DNA of 35,931 nt, taken from positions 1-35,931 of the forward strand of contig CADAKF010000003.1 in NCBI GenBank assembly GCA_902788415.1. Reading direction: 5' to 3'. Numbering within the stretch: the stretch's first letter is position 1; the number at the start of each line of letters is the position of its first letter. This document shows, piece after piece, positions 29,867 through 35,931 of the stretch. Under the pieces are notes generated by a model. It searched no databases. It was not told the DNA's origin and was given only the letters and a program-made list of their open reading frames with translations. The stretch is from an uncultured bacterium. GTDB taxonomy: Bacteria > Verrucomicrobiota > Kiritimatiellia > RFP12 > UBA1067. The position numbers and the translations under genes are program-made.

Positions 29867-30864
29867 CTCTTCCGGTCGCAGAGGGCCGAGACGAGCAACG
29901 CCTTGATCGTGTGCATGCGGTTCTCGGACTCGTCGAAGACCTTGGAGTACTTTGACTCGAAGACCTCGTCCGTCACCTCCAGGGCGCCGCAGTCCTTCGT
30001 GACCTCGGTCTCGAAGTCGTGGAACGCGGGGAGGCAGTGGAGGAACATGAGTTTCCCGTCGATGTTGCCCGTCGCGCGCATGAGGTCCATGTTGATCTGG
30101 TAGGGACGGAGCATCTTGATGCGTTCGGCCGTCTTCGCCTCCTCGCCCATCGAGACCCACACGTCGGTGTAGAGGACATTCGCCCCCTTCACGCCTTCCT
30201 TCGGATCGTTGAAGACCTTGATCGTGACGCCGTTGCGCTTCGCGACCTCCGTCGCCTCGGCGAGGACCGCCGGATCGGGCTCCAGCTCCTTCGGACAGCA
30301 GCAGACGTAGTTGACGCGGCACTTCGCGCAGCCCATCATCAGCGAGTTCGCGACGTTGTTGCGCCCGTCGCCCACATAGGCGACCGTCACGCCGTCCAGC
30401 GAACCGAACGTCTCGCGCACGGTGAGGAGGTCCGCGAAGATCTGCGTCGGATGATAATCGTCCGTAAGGCCGTTCCACACGGGGACACCCGAGTACTTCG
30501 CAAGCGCCTCGCAGTCGGACTGCTTGAAGCCACGGAAGAGAATGCCGTCGTAGATGCGCCCGAGAACGCGCGCGGTGTCCTTCACGCTCTCCTTCTTGCC
30601 GAAGTGGATGTCGGGCCTCGTGAGGTACTCGCCATTGCCGCCCTCGTCGCGAACCGCGATCAGCGTCGAGTTGCGCGTGCGGGTCGAGGACTTCTCGAAG
30701 ATAAGCGCAATGTTCTTCCGATGCAGCAGATCGCCGCGGACACCGGCCGCGCGCCGCGCCTTCAGCTGCGCCGCGAGGTCAATGAGGTTCAGCATCTCCT
30801 CATCCGTGAACGAAGCGAGACGCATCATCGAGCGTCCCTTCAAGCTATCCATCCAATTCAGCAT
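29860..30864 (-). CDS. argF: Ornithine carbamoyltransferase
   Basis: 334 residues, the usual size. Carbamoyl-phosphate motif STRTR (60-64) in FEKSSTRTRNS; HPTQIFADLLT; ornithine-side motif DVWVSMGEE (SMG loop, which separates it from aspartate and putrescine transferases); MFLHCLPAFHDFETEV; and EVTDEVFESKYSKVFDESENRMHTIKALL. It makes citrulline from ornithine and carbamoyl phosphate in arginine synthesis; a catabolic role cannot be excluded. AAAGGAGG (30872-30879) lies 7-8 nt before the ATG, and an extended -10 (30896-30904) gives a leader of about 25 nt. The stop codon lies in a heptamer repeat. No other arginine genes are adjacent. Confidence 0.96.
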   Translation of the reverse strand: MLNWMDSLKGRSMMRLASFTDEEMLNLIDLAAQLKARRAAGVRGDLLHRKNIALIFEKSSTRTRNSTLIAVRDEGGNGEYLTRPDIHFGKKESVKDTARVLGRIYDGILFRGFKQSDCEALAKYSGVPVWNGLTDDYHPTQIFADLLTVRETFGSLDGVTVAYVGDGRNNVANSLMMGCAKCRVNYVCCCPKELEPDPAVLAEATEVAKRNGVTIKVFNDPKEGVKGANVLYTDVWVSMGEEAKTAERIKMLRPYQINMDLMRATGNIDGKLMFLHCLPAFHDFETEVTKDCGALEVTDEVFESKYSKVFDESENRMHTIKALLVSALCDRKSI

Positions 30865-30895
30865 TTTCCATCCTCCTTTCGGAAAAGAAAAGCGT

Positions 30896-30904
30896 ATTAT
30901 AGCA
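30896..30904 (-). promoter_or_regulatory. Extended -10 promoter of argF
   Basis: TGCTATAAT on the minus strand, 10 nt beyond the xseA stop codon. The leader of about 25 nt contains AAAGGAGG. No -35 box and no ARG-box-like operator is recognised. Confidence 0.7.
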
Positions 30905-30914
30905 AAAATAGCCG

Positions 30915-32117
30915 TCAGCGGACGACGGACTCGACCTCGCCTTTCGCAAAGCGGGTCGTGAGGACATCGCCGACCTTGATGTTCTTCGCGTCCTTGACGA
31001 CGGATCCGTCCGCAGCCGTCGTCAGCGAATAACCTCGGTCAAGGACGCCGTAAGGCGAATAGGCCTTCAGCTTCGCCGCAGCGTTCTCAAGGCGGGACTC
31101 GATGCGTTGCAGATGAAGCCTAAGCGCGGGCATAAGCCGCGGACGGAGCCGCTCCAGCCGCCTTTCGGCATTCGACTGGGCTATTGTCAGCGCAGACGCA
31201 AGCGCATCCGCCAGCTGATCCACGCGCTGGGCGAAGAACTCGCCCCTGCTCCGCAGAGAAGTTGAGAGCTGAGAGTTAAGGGTTGAGAGTTGAGAAGTCA
31301 GGTCCGAGAGTACCGGCACGGCGATTTCCGCCGCAATGGACGGCGTGCCGGCCCGCTTGTCCGCGGCAAAGTCGCAAAGCGTGAAGTCCGTCTCGTGCCC
31401 GACCGCGCTGATCGTCGGAATCTTCGATGCCGCGACCTCCCGCACAAGCGCCTCGTCATTGAAGCAAAAGAGATCTTCGAAGCTCCCGCCGCCTCTCGCC
31501 ACAATCAGCAAATCCGCCCACCGATCCGAATTGAAATAACGAATTCCCTCGATGATTGTCCGCGGCGCCTCCGCACCTTGCACAAGGCACGGGAAGAGCC
31601 GGATTTCCAGCGCCGGAAAGCGCCGCGTCAAAACGGTGCACATGTCGTGGATGACGGCGCCCGCCTCGCTCGTCACGATGCCGATCCGCCGCGGCAAATA
31701 AGGCAGCGAACGTTTCCGCGCCGCATCGAAGAGTCCTTCCTTCTCAAGCTTCGCCTTGAGCTCGAGGTACTTCTGCATGAGATCGCCCTCGCCGACGAGC
31801 TTCGCCGCGAGGACAGTCAGCTGATAGTTGCCGCGCGGCGCGTAGACGGAGACGTTTCCGTAGACGAGTACCTTCGCGCCGTCCTTGAGCCCCGCCTTTG
31901 CCTTGCAGCGCGCGAGGGAGCTTGAGAACATAACGCAGGAAATTTGCGCGCCGGAGTCCTTCAGGGTGAAGTAGGCGTGGCCGGACGGATAAAGCCGCCA
32001 TCCGCCGATCTCGGCCTCGACGTAGATGCGCGTCCACTTCGCCTCCAGCGTCGCCTTCAGCTCCGCCGTCAGGCTCGACACCGAATACGGCTTCGGAAGC
32101 TCTTTCTCCGTACTCAC
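30915..32117 (-). CDS. xseA: Exodeoxyribonuclease VII, large subunit
   Basis: 400 residues from GTG 32117, slightly short for XseA (about 450). The N-terminal OB fold is KPYSVSSLTAELKATLEAKWTRIYVEAEIGGWRLYPSGHAYFTLKD. The catalytic part has RRIGIVTSEAGAVIHDM, LLIVARGGGSFEDLFCFNDE and AVGHETDFTLCDFAAD. The coiled-coil arm is followed by the C-terminal YSPYGVLDRGYSLTT. With the small subunit XseB it degrades single-stranded DNA in repair. Between catalytic part and arm, heptamers (31261-31295) encode TSQLSTLNSQLSTS, a likely insertion in a variable region. A weak AAGGTGAGA lies before the start. It follows ftsW by 16 nt; xseB is not adjacent. Confidence 0.97.
   Translation of the reverse strand: MSTEKELPKPYSVSSLTAELKATLEAKWTRIYVEAEIGGWRLYPSGHAYFTLKDSGAQISCVMFSSSLARCKAKAGLKDGAKVLVYGNVSVYAPRGNYQLTVLAAKLVGEGDLMQKYLELKAKLEKEGLFDAARKRSLPYLPRRIGIVTSEAGAVIHDMCTVLTRRFPALEIRLFPCLVQGAEAPRTIIEGIRYFNSDRWADLLIVARGGGSFEDLFCFNDEALVREVAASKIPTISAVGHETDFTLCDFAADKRAGTPSIAAEIAVPVLSDLTSQLSTLNSQLSTSLRSRGEFFAQRVDQLADALASALTIAQSNAERRLERLRPRLMPALRLHLQRIESRLENAAAKLKAYSPYGVLDRGYSLTTAADGSVVKDAKNIKVGDVLTTRFAKGEVESVVR
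31261..31295 (+). repeat. Five degenerate heptamers in xseA
   Basis: Units GTTGAGA, GCTGAGA, GTTAAGG, GTTGAGA and GTTGAGA. A sixth, AGTCAGG (31296-31302), is more distant. In the xseA frame they give QLSTLNSQLST. Confidence 0.8.
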
Positions 32118-32133
32118 CCTCTCACCTTCGCAC

Positions 32134-33240
32134 CTACCTCACAACCACCTTCCGCATCAGCGCATGCTTCTTCTCCCTATAGGAGTGAATGCCGACGGAA
32201 AGAATCGTCCCCACGGCGAAAAACGCGCTCAGGAGGTTCGTACCGCCGTAGCTGAAGAACGGCAGCGCCATGCCCTTCGTCGGCAACGCTTTGCAGACGA
32301 CGCCGATGTTGAACATCGCCTGGAAAAAGATGATGAACGCCATGCCGATCACGAGAAAGCGTCCGAACCGGTCGGACGCCTTGCGGGCGATGTAGACCGA
32401 GAGCGCAAAGAATGCGACGAACAGGAGGACCACCGACAGCGAGAAAACGATGCCAAGCTCCTCTGCGCCGACGGCGAAGACGAAGTCCGTGTGCGCTTCA
32501 GGAAGGTAGAGGTGTTTCTGCATCGACTCGCCGAGACCTGCGCCCCAGATGTCGGCGTTTGCAATCGCCGTCAGGGCCATCTTCACCTGGTACTGCTTCG
32601 ACTCGTCAAAGAGACGGGCGAGGCGGTTCTCGTTCGTCAAGACCTTGAAGGCGACGACGGCGACGCCGCACAAGGCGAACGGAAGAATGTGAAGCAAGCG
32701 CGCTCCTGCGACGAACATCATGAGAAGCCCAGCCAGTCCAATGACCATCACGGAACCGAAGTCCGGTTCAAAAAGAACAGGCAGCGCGACAACACCCATC
32801 AACGCCGCCGGCCAAAACGCCCCGCGCATGAACAGCTCCACACGCCAGCCGGACTTGTCCAGCCAGACCGCAAGCAGGATAACCGTCAGCATCTTGGCAA
32901 GTTCGCTCGGTTGGAGACGAATCGGCCCGAGCGAGATCCAACGATGAGACCCGTTAATGGCCGGAAACTTAAACACGACCACCAGCAAGATCAATACAAC
33001 CACAAAAAAGGCCCAGGATAGGAACTCGTAGTCGCGCCACTTGTGGTAGTCGAACAGCGACGCGAGAACCGCAACGACGATGCCCGCGATCAGATAGAGA
33101 GACTGCCGCTTGATGAAGAAATAGACGTCACCGTGCAGGCGATACGCGTTCGCCTCGCTGGCGCTCGCCAAAATGACAAGGCCTAGCGCCACGAGTGCCG
33201 TGACCACTAGGCCAAACCAAAACAGTGCGGACTTGCGCAC
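32134..33240 (-). CDS. ftsW: SEDS-family peptidoglycan glycosyltransferase, FtsW-like
   Basis: 368 residues from GTG 33240, 5 nt after the LysM gene; the longer ORF from 33351 would overlap that gene out of frame. There are about ten membrane helices from SALFWFGLVVTALVALGLVILASAS onward. GSHRWISLGPIRLQPSELAKMLTVI, FEPDFGSVMVIGLAGLLMMF, EAHTDFVFAVGAEELGIVF and MALPFFSYGGTNLLSAFFAVG are SEDS signatures. Presence after murD favours FtsW (division-septum synthesis) over RodA, as in the dcw cluster; no murG or ftsZ follows here. It polymerises lipid II at the inner membrane with a class B penicillin-binding protein. The start codon is preceded by no clear Shine-Dalgarno site, so coupling to the upstream gene is likely. 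Confidence 0.93.
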   Translation of the reverse strand: MRKSALFWFGLVVTALVALGLVILASASEANAYRLHGDVYFFIKRQSLYLIAGIVVAVLASLFDYHKWRDYEFLSWAFFVVVLILLVVVFKFPAINGSHRWISLGPIRLQPSELAKMLTVILLAVWLDKSGWRVELFMRGAFWPAALMGVVALPVLFEPDFGSVMVIGLAGLLMMFVAGARLLHILPFALCGVAVVAFKVLTNENRLARLFDESKQYQVKMALTAIANADIWGAGLGESMQKHLYLPEAHTDFVFAVGAEELGIVFSLSVVLLFVAFFALSVYIARKASDRFGRFLVIGMAFIIFFQAMFNIGVVCKALPTKGMALPFFSYGGTNLLSAFFAVGTILSVGIHSYREKKHALMRKVVVR

Positions 33241-33245
33241 TTCGC

Positions 33246-34280
33246 TTACTGCTGCGCGTCGGCCGGCAGCTTGATGACCTGCCCGGGAACGAGCTGGTCG
33301 CCCTCGGCCATGTTGTTGAGCTCGCGGATGTCCGCGGCGGAAACACCCCAACGGATGGAAACGCCCGTCATGTCATCGCCCTCCTGGACGAGATACGTCA
33401 TCGTCGGAGCGGCGGCCGACTTCTCGGCCTTCTTCTCCTCAAGCTGCTCGAGAGCGGCGGCGGCATCCTTCGACTCTGTCGCCACAGGAGCGGCAGGCGC
33501 CTCGACCGGCTTCGCCTCGTTCTTCTCGACAACCGGAGCCGCAACTTCCTGCTCAACAACCTTCGCAACCGGCTTCACCTCGGCCTTCGCCACGGCCGGA
33601 GCCGCCGCCTTCGAGGCAGGAATCTTCAGCTTCTGGCCGACCTTGAGCGAATTGGAGGAAAGGCCATTGAGTTCCTTGAGCTGACGGATGTTGAGCCCAT
33701 TGCCATAGGCAATCGCCCCAAGCGTGTCGCCGTTCTTGACGACATACTCCTTCGTCGCACCCGTGTACGGCGTAAAGCCCTTCTTGGAGGTCGACTTCTT
33801 CGCAGCAGGCGTCTCGGCCTTCGCGACGGCAGGAGCCGTCTGAACGCCCACGTCGATCTTACCCGGAAGCTTGATCTTCTGCCCAACCCAGATAACATCC
33901 TTCTTGATGGACGGATTGAGACGCTTGATCGAGCTGATCGTCACGTTGTACTTCTTGGAGATCTTCGCGAGATAGTCGCCGTTCTGGACGACGTAAATCG
34001 TGTACTCGGGCTCAACCGGCTTCGACACGTCAGCGACAACCACGGGCTTCGTCTCAACCACACACTTGCAGTCCGGAGCGCTGCAGGTGCACGGCTTCGC
34101 ATGCTTCGTGCCGGGAGGACAAGTGCACTTCGCGGCAACAGGCTCGATATCAACCGGCGTCGCCTCGACTTCCTTCACCTCATTCTGCGAAACTGAGCCA
34201 GACCGCTTGAAATCAGGGTCCTTGCAGCCAGCAAGAGTCGCGACTGCCGCGATGCCGAGTACCACTCCGAACTTGTTCAT
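33246..34280 (-). CDS. Lipoprotein with three LysM domains and a cysteine cluster
   Basis: 344 residues. The lipoprotein signal is MNKFGVVLGIAAVATLAGC with Cys19 as acylated residue. Residues 52-73 contain three Cys-x-Cys pairs (52/54, 64/66, 71/73) with Pro, Lys and His. Three LysM domains follow: YTIYVVQNGDYLAKISKKYNVTISSIKRLNP, KEYVVKNGDTLGAIAYGNGLNIRQLKELNG and MTYLVQEGDDMTGVSIRWGVSAADIRELNN, joined by Ala/Pro/Lys-rich linkers. LysM binds peptidoglycan, so it should tether the outer or inner membrane to the wall. It lies between murD (ATGA overlap, AAGGA upstream) and ftsW (5-nt gap), so a role in wall growth or division is likely by context. The cysteine cluster is unusual, and its role is unknown. 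Confidence 0.92.
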   Translation of the reverse strand: MNKFGVVLGIAAVATLAGCKDPDFKRSGSVSQNEVKEVEATPVDIEPVAAKCTCPPGTKHAKPCTCSAPDCKCVVETKPVVVADVSKPVEPEYTIYVVQNGDYLAKISKKYNVTISSIKRLNPSIKKDVIWVGQKIKLPGKIDVGVQTAPAVAKAETPAAKKSTSKKGFTPYTGATKEYVVKNGDTLGAIAYGNGLNIRQLKELNGLSSNSLKVGQKLKIPASKAAAPAVAKAEVKPVAKVVEQEVAAPVVEKNEAKPVEAPAAPVATESKDAAAALEQLEEKKAEKSAAAPTMTYLVQEGDDMTGVSIRWGVSAADIRELNNMAEGDQLVPGQVIKLPADAQQ

Positions 34281-35362
34281 GTCTTTTGTCCTTCTTTTTT
34301 GACGAGTCGCGCGAAGACCTCCCCGCGCTCCCCATAACTTTTAAACTGATCAAAACTCGCAGCTCCGGGCGACAGCAGCACCGTCTCTCCCTTCGCCGCC
34401 TCGCGCCTCGCCGCCTCCACCGCCCGATCCAGCGTCTCGCAGATTTCACAATCTACCACACTGCTCCAGGCCGCGAAAAAGGCTTTCGCGCTCTGCCCAA
34501 TAAGATACACTTTTTTGACCCACTCTGTCAAGGCGGAGAGTGCCATCTTTGGATCGTCGCCTTTCGGCAGCCCGCCGGCGATGAGACGAACGCCTGAACC
34601 CGCCATCTTCACGCCGGCAACAAGCGCCGCGATCGAAGTGGCCTTGGAGTCGTCAATATAACGCACACCGTCAATTTCGGCGACAAGATTCATTCGGTGC
34701 GGCAGCGGTCTGAACCCACGGAACGCCTTTGCGATCGCCGCGTCTTCCAAACCCGCCACGCGCATCAGGTCGACCGCAATCGCCGCATTCCCCGCCAAAA
34801 TGTCATTGTCGAAATAAGAATCCACCCACAAAGTGGAGAAGCGAAATCCTTTCCGCTTCAGCCCATCCGACTCCCCTCCGACGAACCCCTTCCTTGCAAA
34901 AGTCAACAGCTTCCGCTTCAGCCCGTGATAAACCTCGACGCTCCCATGTCGATCGAGATGGTCTTCCTGCAAGTTGAGGATCGCCGCGGCTTCGAATGTG
35001 TCCGGCGGAAGCGTCGTCGTCTCCAACTGGAAGGAACTGACCTCCACGACCGCCCAACCAGGTTTCTCCGAAACGAGGTCCGTCACGGGCCGTCCGTAGT
35101 TCCCGCACGGGACGCCGCCAATCGCGTCCGCGACAAGTTTGACAATGGAGCTCTTCCCCTTCGATCCCGTCACGGCCAGAAGCTTCCAGCCGCGGCGTTT
35201 CAGCTCCTCGCAGCCGAGCTGCAGTTCACTCTTCGTCCGAAGTCCCGGACTCACGACAACGCAGTCGTATCCGTCCGCAAAGTCAACCTCGTATCCCTGC
35301 GCCCTCAGATGCGCAGCCGCGGCCGTGCCGCTTTTCCCCGTGCCTAGAACGAGCGCCTTCAC
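34277..35362 (-). CDS. murD: UDP-N-acetylmuramoyl-alanine:D-glutamate ligase (compact MurD)
   Basis: 361 residues from GTG 35362, which overlaps the upstream stop codon (GTGA); MurD is usually about 440. The ATP loop reads VTGSKGKSS, followed by EVSSFQLE, LNLQEDHLDRHGS, RYIDDSKATS and LLSPGAASFDQFKSYGERGEVFARLV, all Mur-ligase signatures and MurD-type at the C-terminus. It adds D-glutamate to UDP-MurNAc-L-Ala in the cytoplasm. The N-terminal domain is shortened (GYEVDFADGYDCVVVSPGLRTK), and part of the central domain is missing. In its place is the palindromic element near residue 169, read in a frame different from the other copies (LKRKGFRFST). GLKRK occurs twice, at about 148 and 168. The active site looks intact. 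Confidence 0.93.
   Translation of the reverse strand: MKALVLGTGKSGTAAAAHLRAQGYEVDFADGYDCVVVSPGLRTKSELQLGCEELKRRGWKLLAVTGSKGKSSIVKLVADAIGGVPCGNYGRPVTDLVSEKPGWAVVEVSSFQLETTTLPPDTFEAAAILNLQEDHLDRHGSVEVYHGLKRKLLTFARKGFVGGESDGLKRKGFRFSTLWVDSYFDNDILAGNAAIAVDLMRVAGLEDAAIAKAFRGFRPLPHRMNLVAEIDGVRYIDDSKATSIAALVAGVKMAGSGVRLIAGGLPKGDDPKMALSALTEWVKKVYLIGQSAKAFFAAWSSVVDCEICETLDRAVEAARREAAKGETVLLSPGAASFDQFKSYGERGEVFARLVKKEGQKT
34832..34858 (-). repeat. Palindromic in-gene element, copy 5 (in murD, different frame)
   Basis: Core AAGCGAAATCCTTTCCGCTT (34839-34858) has one mismatch to the consensus; the AGTGGAG flank is intact. In murD it reads LKRKGFRFST instead of SGKDSASPL. Confidence 0.85.
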
Positions 35363-35931
35363 CTCTGCTCGCGGACAAAGTCGCGGCCCTCGTAGGCCGG
35401 CGGCACGTAGCCGTGCTGCGAGCCCTGCACCCAGTGGATCTCCTTGTTGCCGGGAATGTTGTTCCAGAGCTTCGCAAGCCCCGTCGGCGGACAGCAGTAG
35501 TCGCCGAGCCCCGCGCGGCCGATGTTCGTGTGGCAGCTCTTCGGAATGCGCTTCGCGAAGTTCGCCGCATCATAGTAGCCGAGCGCATCCACCCATGGAA
35601 TGTACCAGCTGTCCGCCGCGAGATTCAGCTTCGGATCCAGCCGGAGCTTGCCGTTCGTGTACATGTCGCAGTTCCAGGTAATCCAGCTTTCCGCAAGCGT
35701 CACGCCCTCGCCGCAGGCCGCCGCCCAGATCGTCTGGAGCCCGCCCTGGCTGCCGCCGGATGCGATCAGGTCCTTGCCGTTCCAGCCCTTCACCGTCTTC
35801 AGGTACTGGAGCGCCCGCTTTACCCTGAGCACCATGCCGTTGAAGTACGCGACCTCCGGATCGGCGTTCTGCGCCGGATCAAACGCATAGATCTGGTCGT
35901 GCGAACGAATCTCCCAGCGGAGCGCCTTCGT
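35359..35931 (-). CDS. AXE1-like acetyl-xylan esterase family hydrolase, C-terminal part (enters from the right edge)
   Basis: 191 codons from the window edge to TGA 35361-35359; the N-terminus is missing. The nucleophile elbow is GGSQGG in LIASGGSQGGLQTIWAAACG. GLGDYCCPPTGLAKLWNNIPGNKEIHWVQGSQHGY supplies the Asp and His of the alpha/beta-hydrolase triad, in the arrangement GLxDxxCPP typical of AXE1/cephalosporin-C deacetylase. YLKTVKGWNGKDL precedes the elbow as in that family. It should remove acetyl groups from xylan or other acetylated sugars; secretion cannot be judged without the N-terminus. The stop codon overlaps the murD start. The pairing of a polysaccharide-degrading enzyme with murD is probably accidental. 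Confidence 0.85.
   Translation of the reverse strand, partial: TKALRWEIRSHDQIYAFDPAQNADPEVAYFNGMVLRVKRALQYLKTVKGWNGKDLIASGGSQGGLQTIWAAACGEGVTLAESWITWNCDMYTNGKLRLDPKLNLAADSWYIPWVDALGYYDAANFAKRIPKSCHTNIGRAGLGDYCCPPTGLAKLWNNIPGNKEIHWVQGSQHGYVPPAYEGRDFVREQR

Noticed and set aside
29819-30478. N-terminal extension of the M3 peptidase frame into argF
   Set aside because: The extra 220 codons are argF read out of frame. The ATG at 29818 has a ribosome-binding site, and the sequence after it fits M3 peptidases.
33241-33351. N-terminal extension of ftsW
   Set aside because: It is the LysM gene read out of frame; the first membrane helix starts shortly after GTG 33240.

Overview
The window reads as chromosomal DNA of a GC-rich, Gram-negative bacterium. 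An outer membrane is implied by an Mla-type lipid transporter, an RND efflux pair and several lipoproteins. Peptidoglycan is implied by MurD, FtsW and a LysM lipoprotein. The ferredoxin-dependent indolepyruvate oxidoreductase subunit fits an anaerobe. DUF5107-TPR, DUF4886-like and AXE1-like genes, together with abundant short repeats inside genes, remind me of gut Verrucomicrobiota/Kiritimatiellota, but that placement is inference and no marker here proves it.

Layout. Every protein gene is on the minus strand, so transcription runs from high to low coordinates; the only plus-strand gene is tRNA-Asn (13595-13669). In transcription order: AXE1-like esterase (partial), murD, LysM lipoprotein, ftsW, xseA; argF and an M3 peptidase; a lipoprotein, MlaE, MlaF and MlaD lipid-transport operon; serC, adk, map; carB, galE, a DUF5107-TPR protein, a degenerate uracil-DNA-glycosylase-like gene, a polysaccharide deacetylase and an oxidoreductase remnant; uvrB and a sugar-phosphate transferase; a 39-residue small ORF and lepA; iorA, rlmI, a DUF4886-like lipoprotein, an RND adaptor and an RND pump; and gpmI (partial). 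Genes within groups mostly overlap by 1-8 nt (ATGA, GTGA, TAATG) or are a few bases apart. Groups are separated by a recurring extended -10 element (TGnTATAAT, minus strand) with no clear -35 box. In three cases (uvrB, carB, Mla operon) it is so close to the start codon that the mRNA should be leaderless or nearly so. The only convincing intrinsic terminator follows the tRNA.

The most unusual content is repeats inside genes. (1) A 27-bp element with a 20-bp hairpin core (AAGCGGAATCCTTTCCGCTT) occurs five times, each inside a protein gene: rlmI, uvrB, the M3 peptidase (twice) and murD. Four copies are read in one frame as SGKDSASP followed by L or F; the murD copy is read in another frame. The consensus has no stop codon in any of six frames, like a protein-coding palindromic element. 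(2) Degenerate tandem repeats with a period of exactly 7 bp, but a different unit at each place, occur at seven or more sites. One encodes most of a lipoprotein signal peptide, others supply stop codons or fill protein linkers, and related 8-bp and 9/18-bp blocks occur in the M3 peptidase and rlmI. These two repeat systems are the best candidates for something undescribed; the genes themselves are mainly housekeeping and envelope functions.
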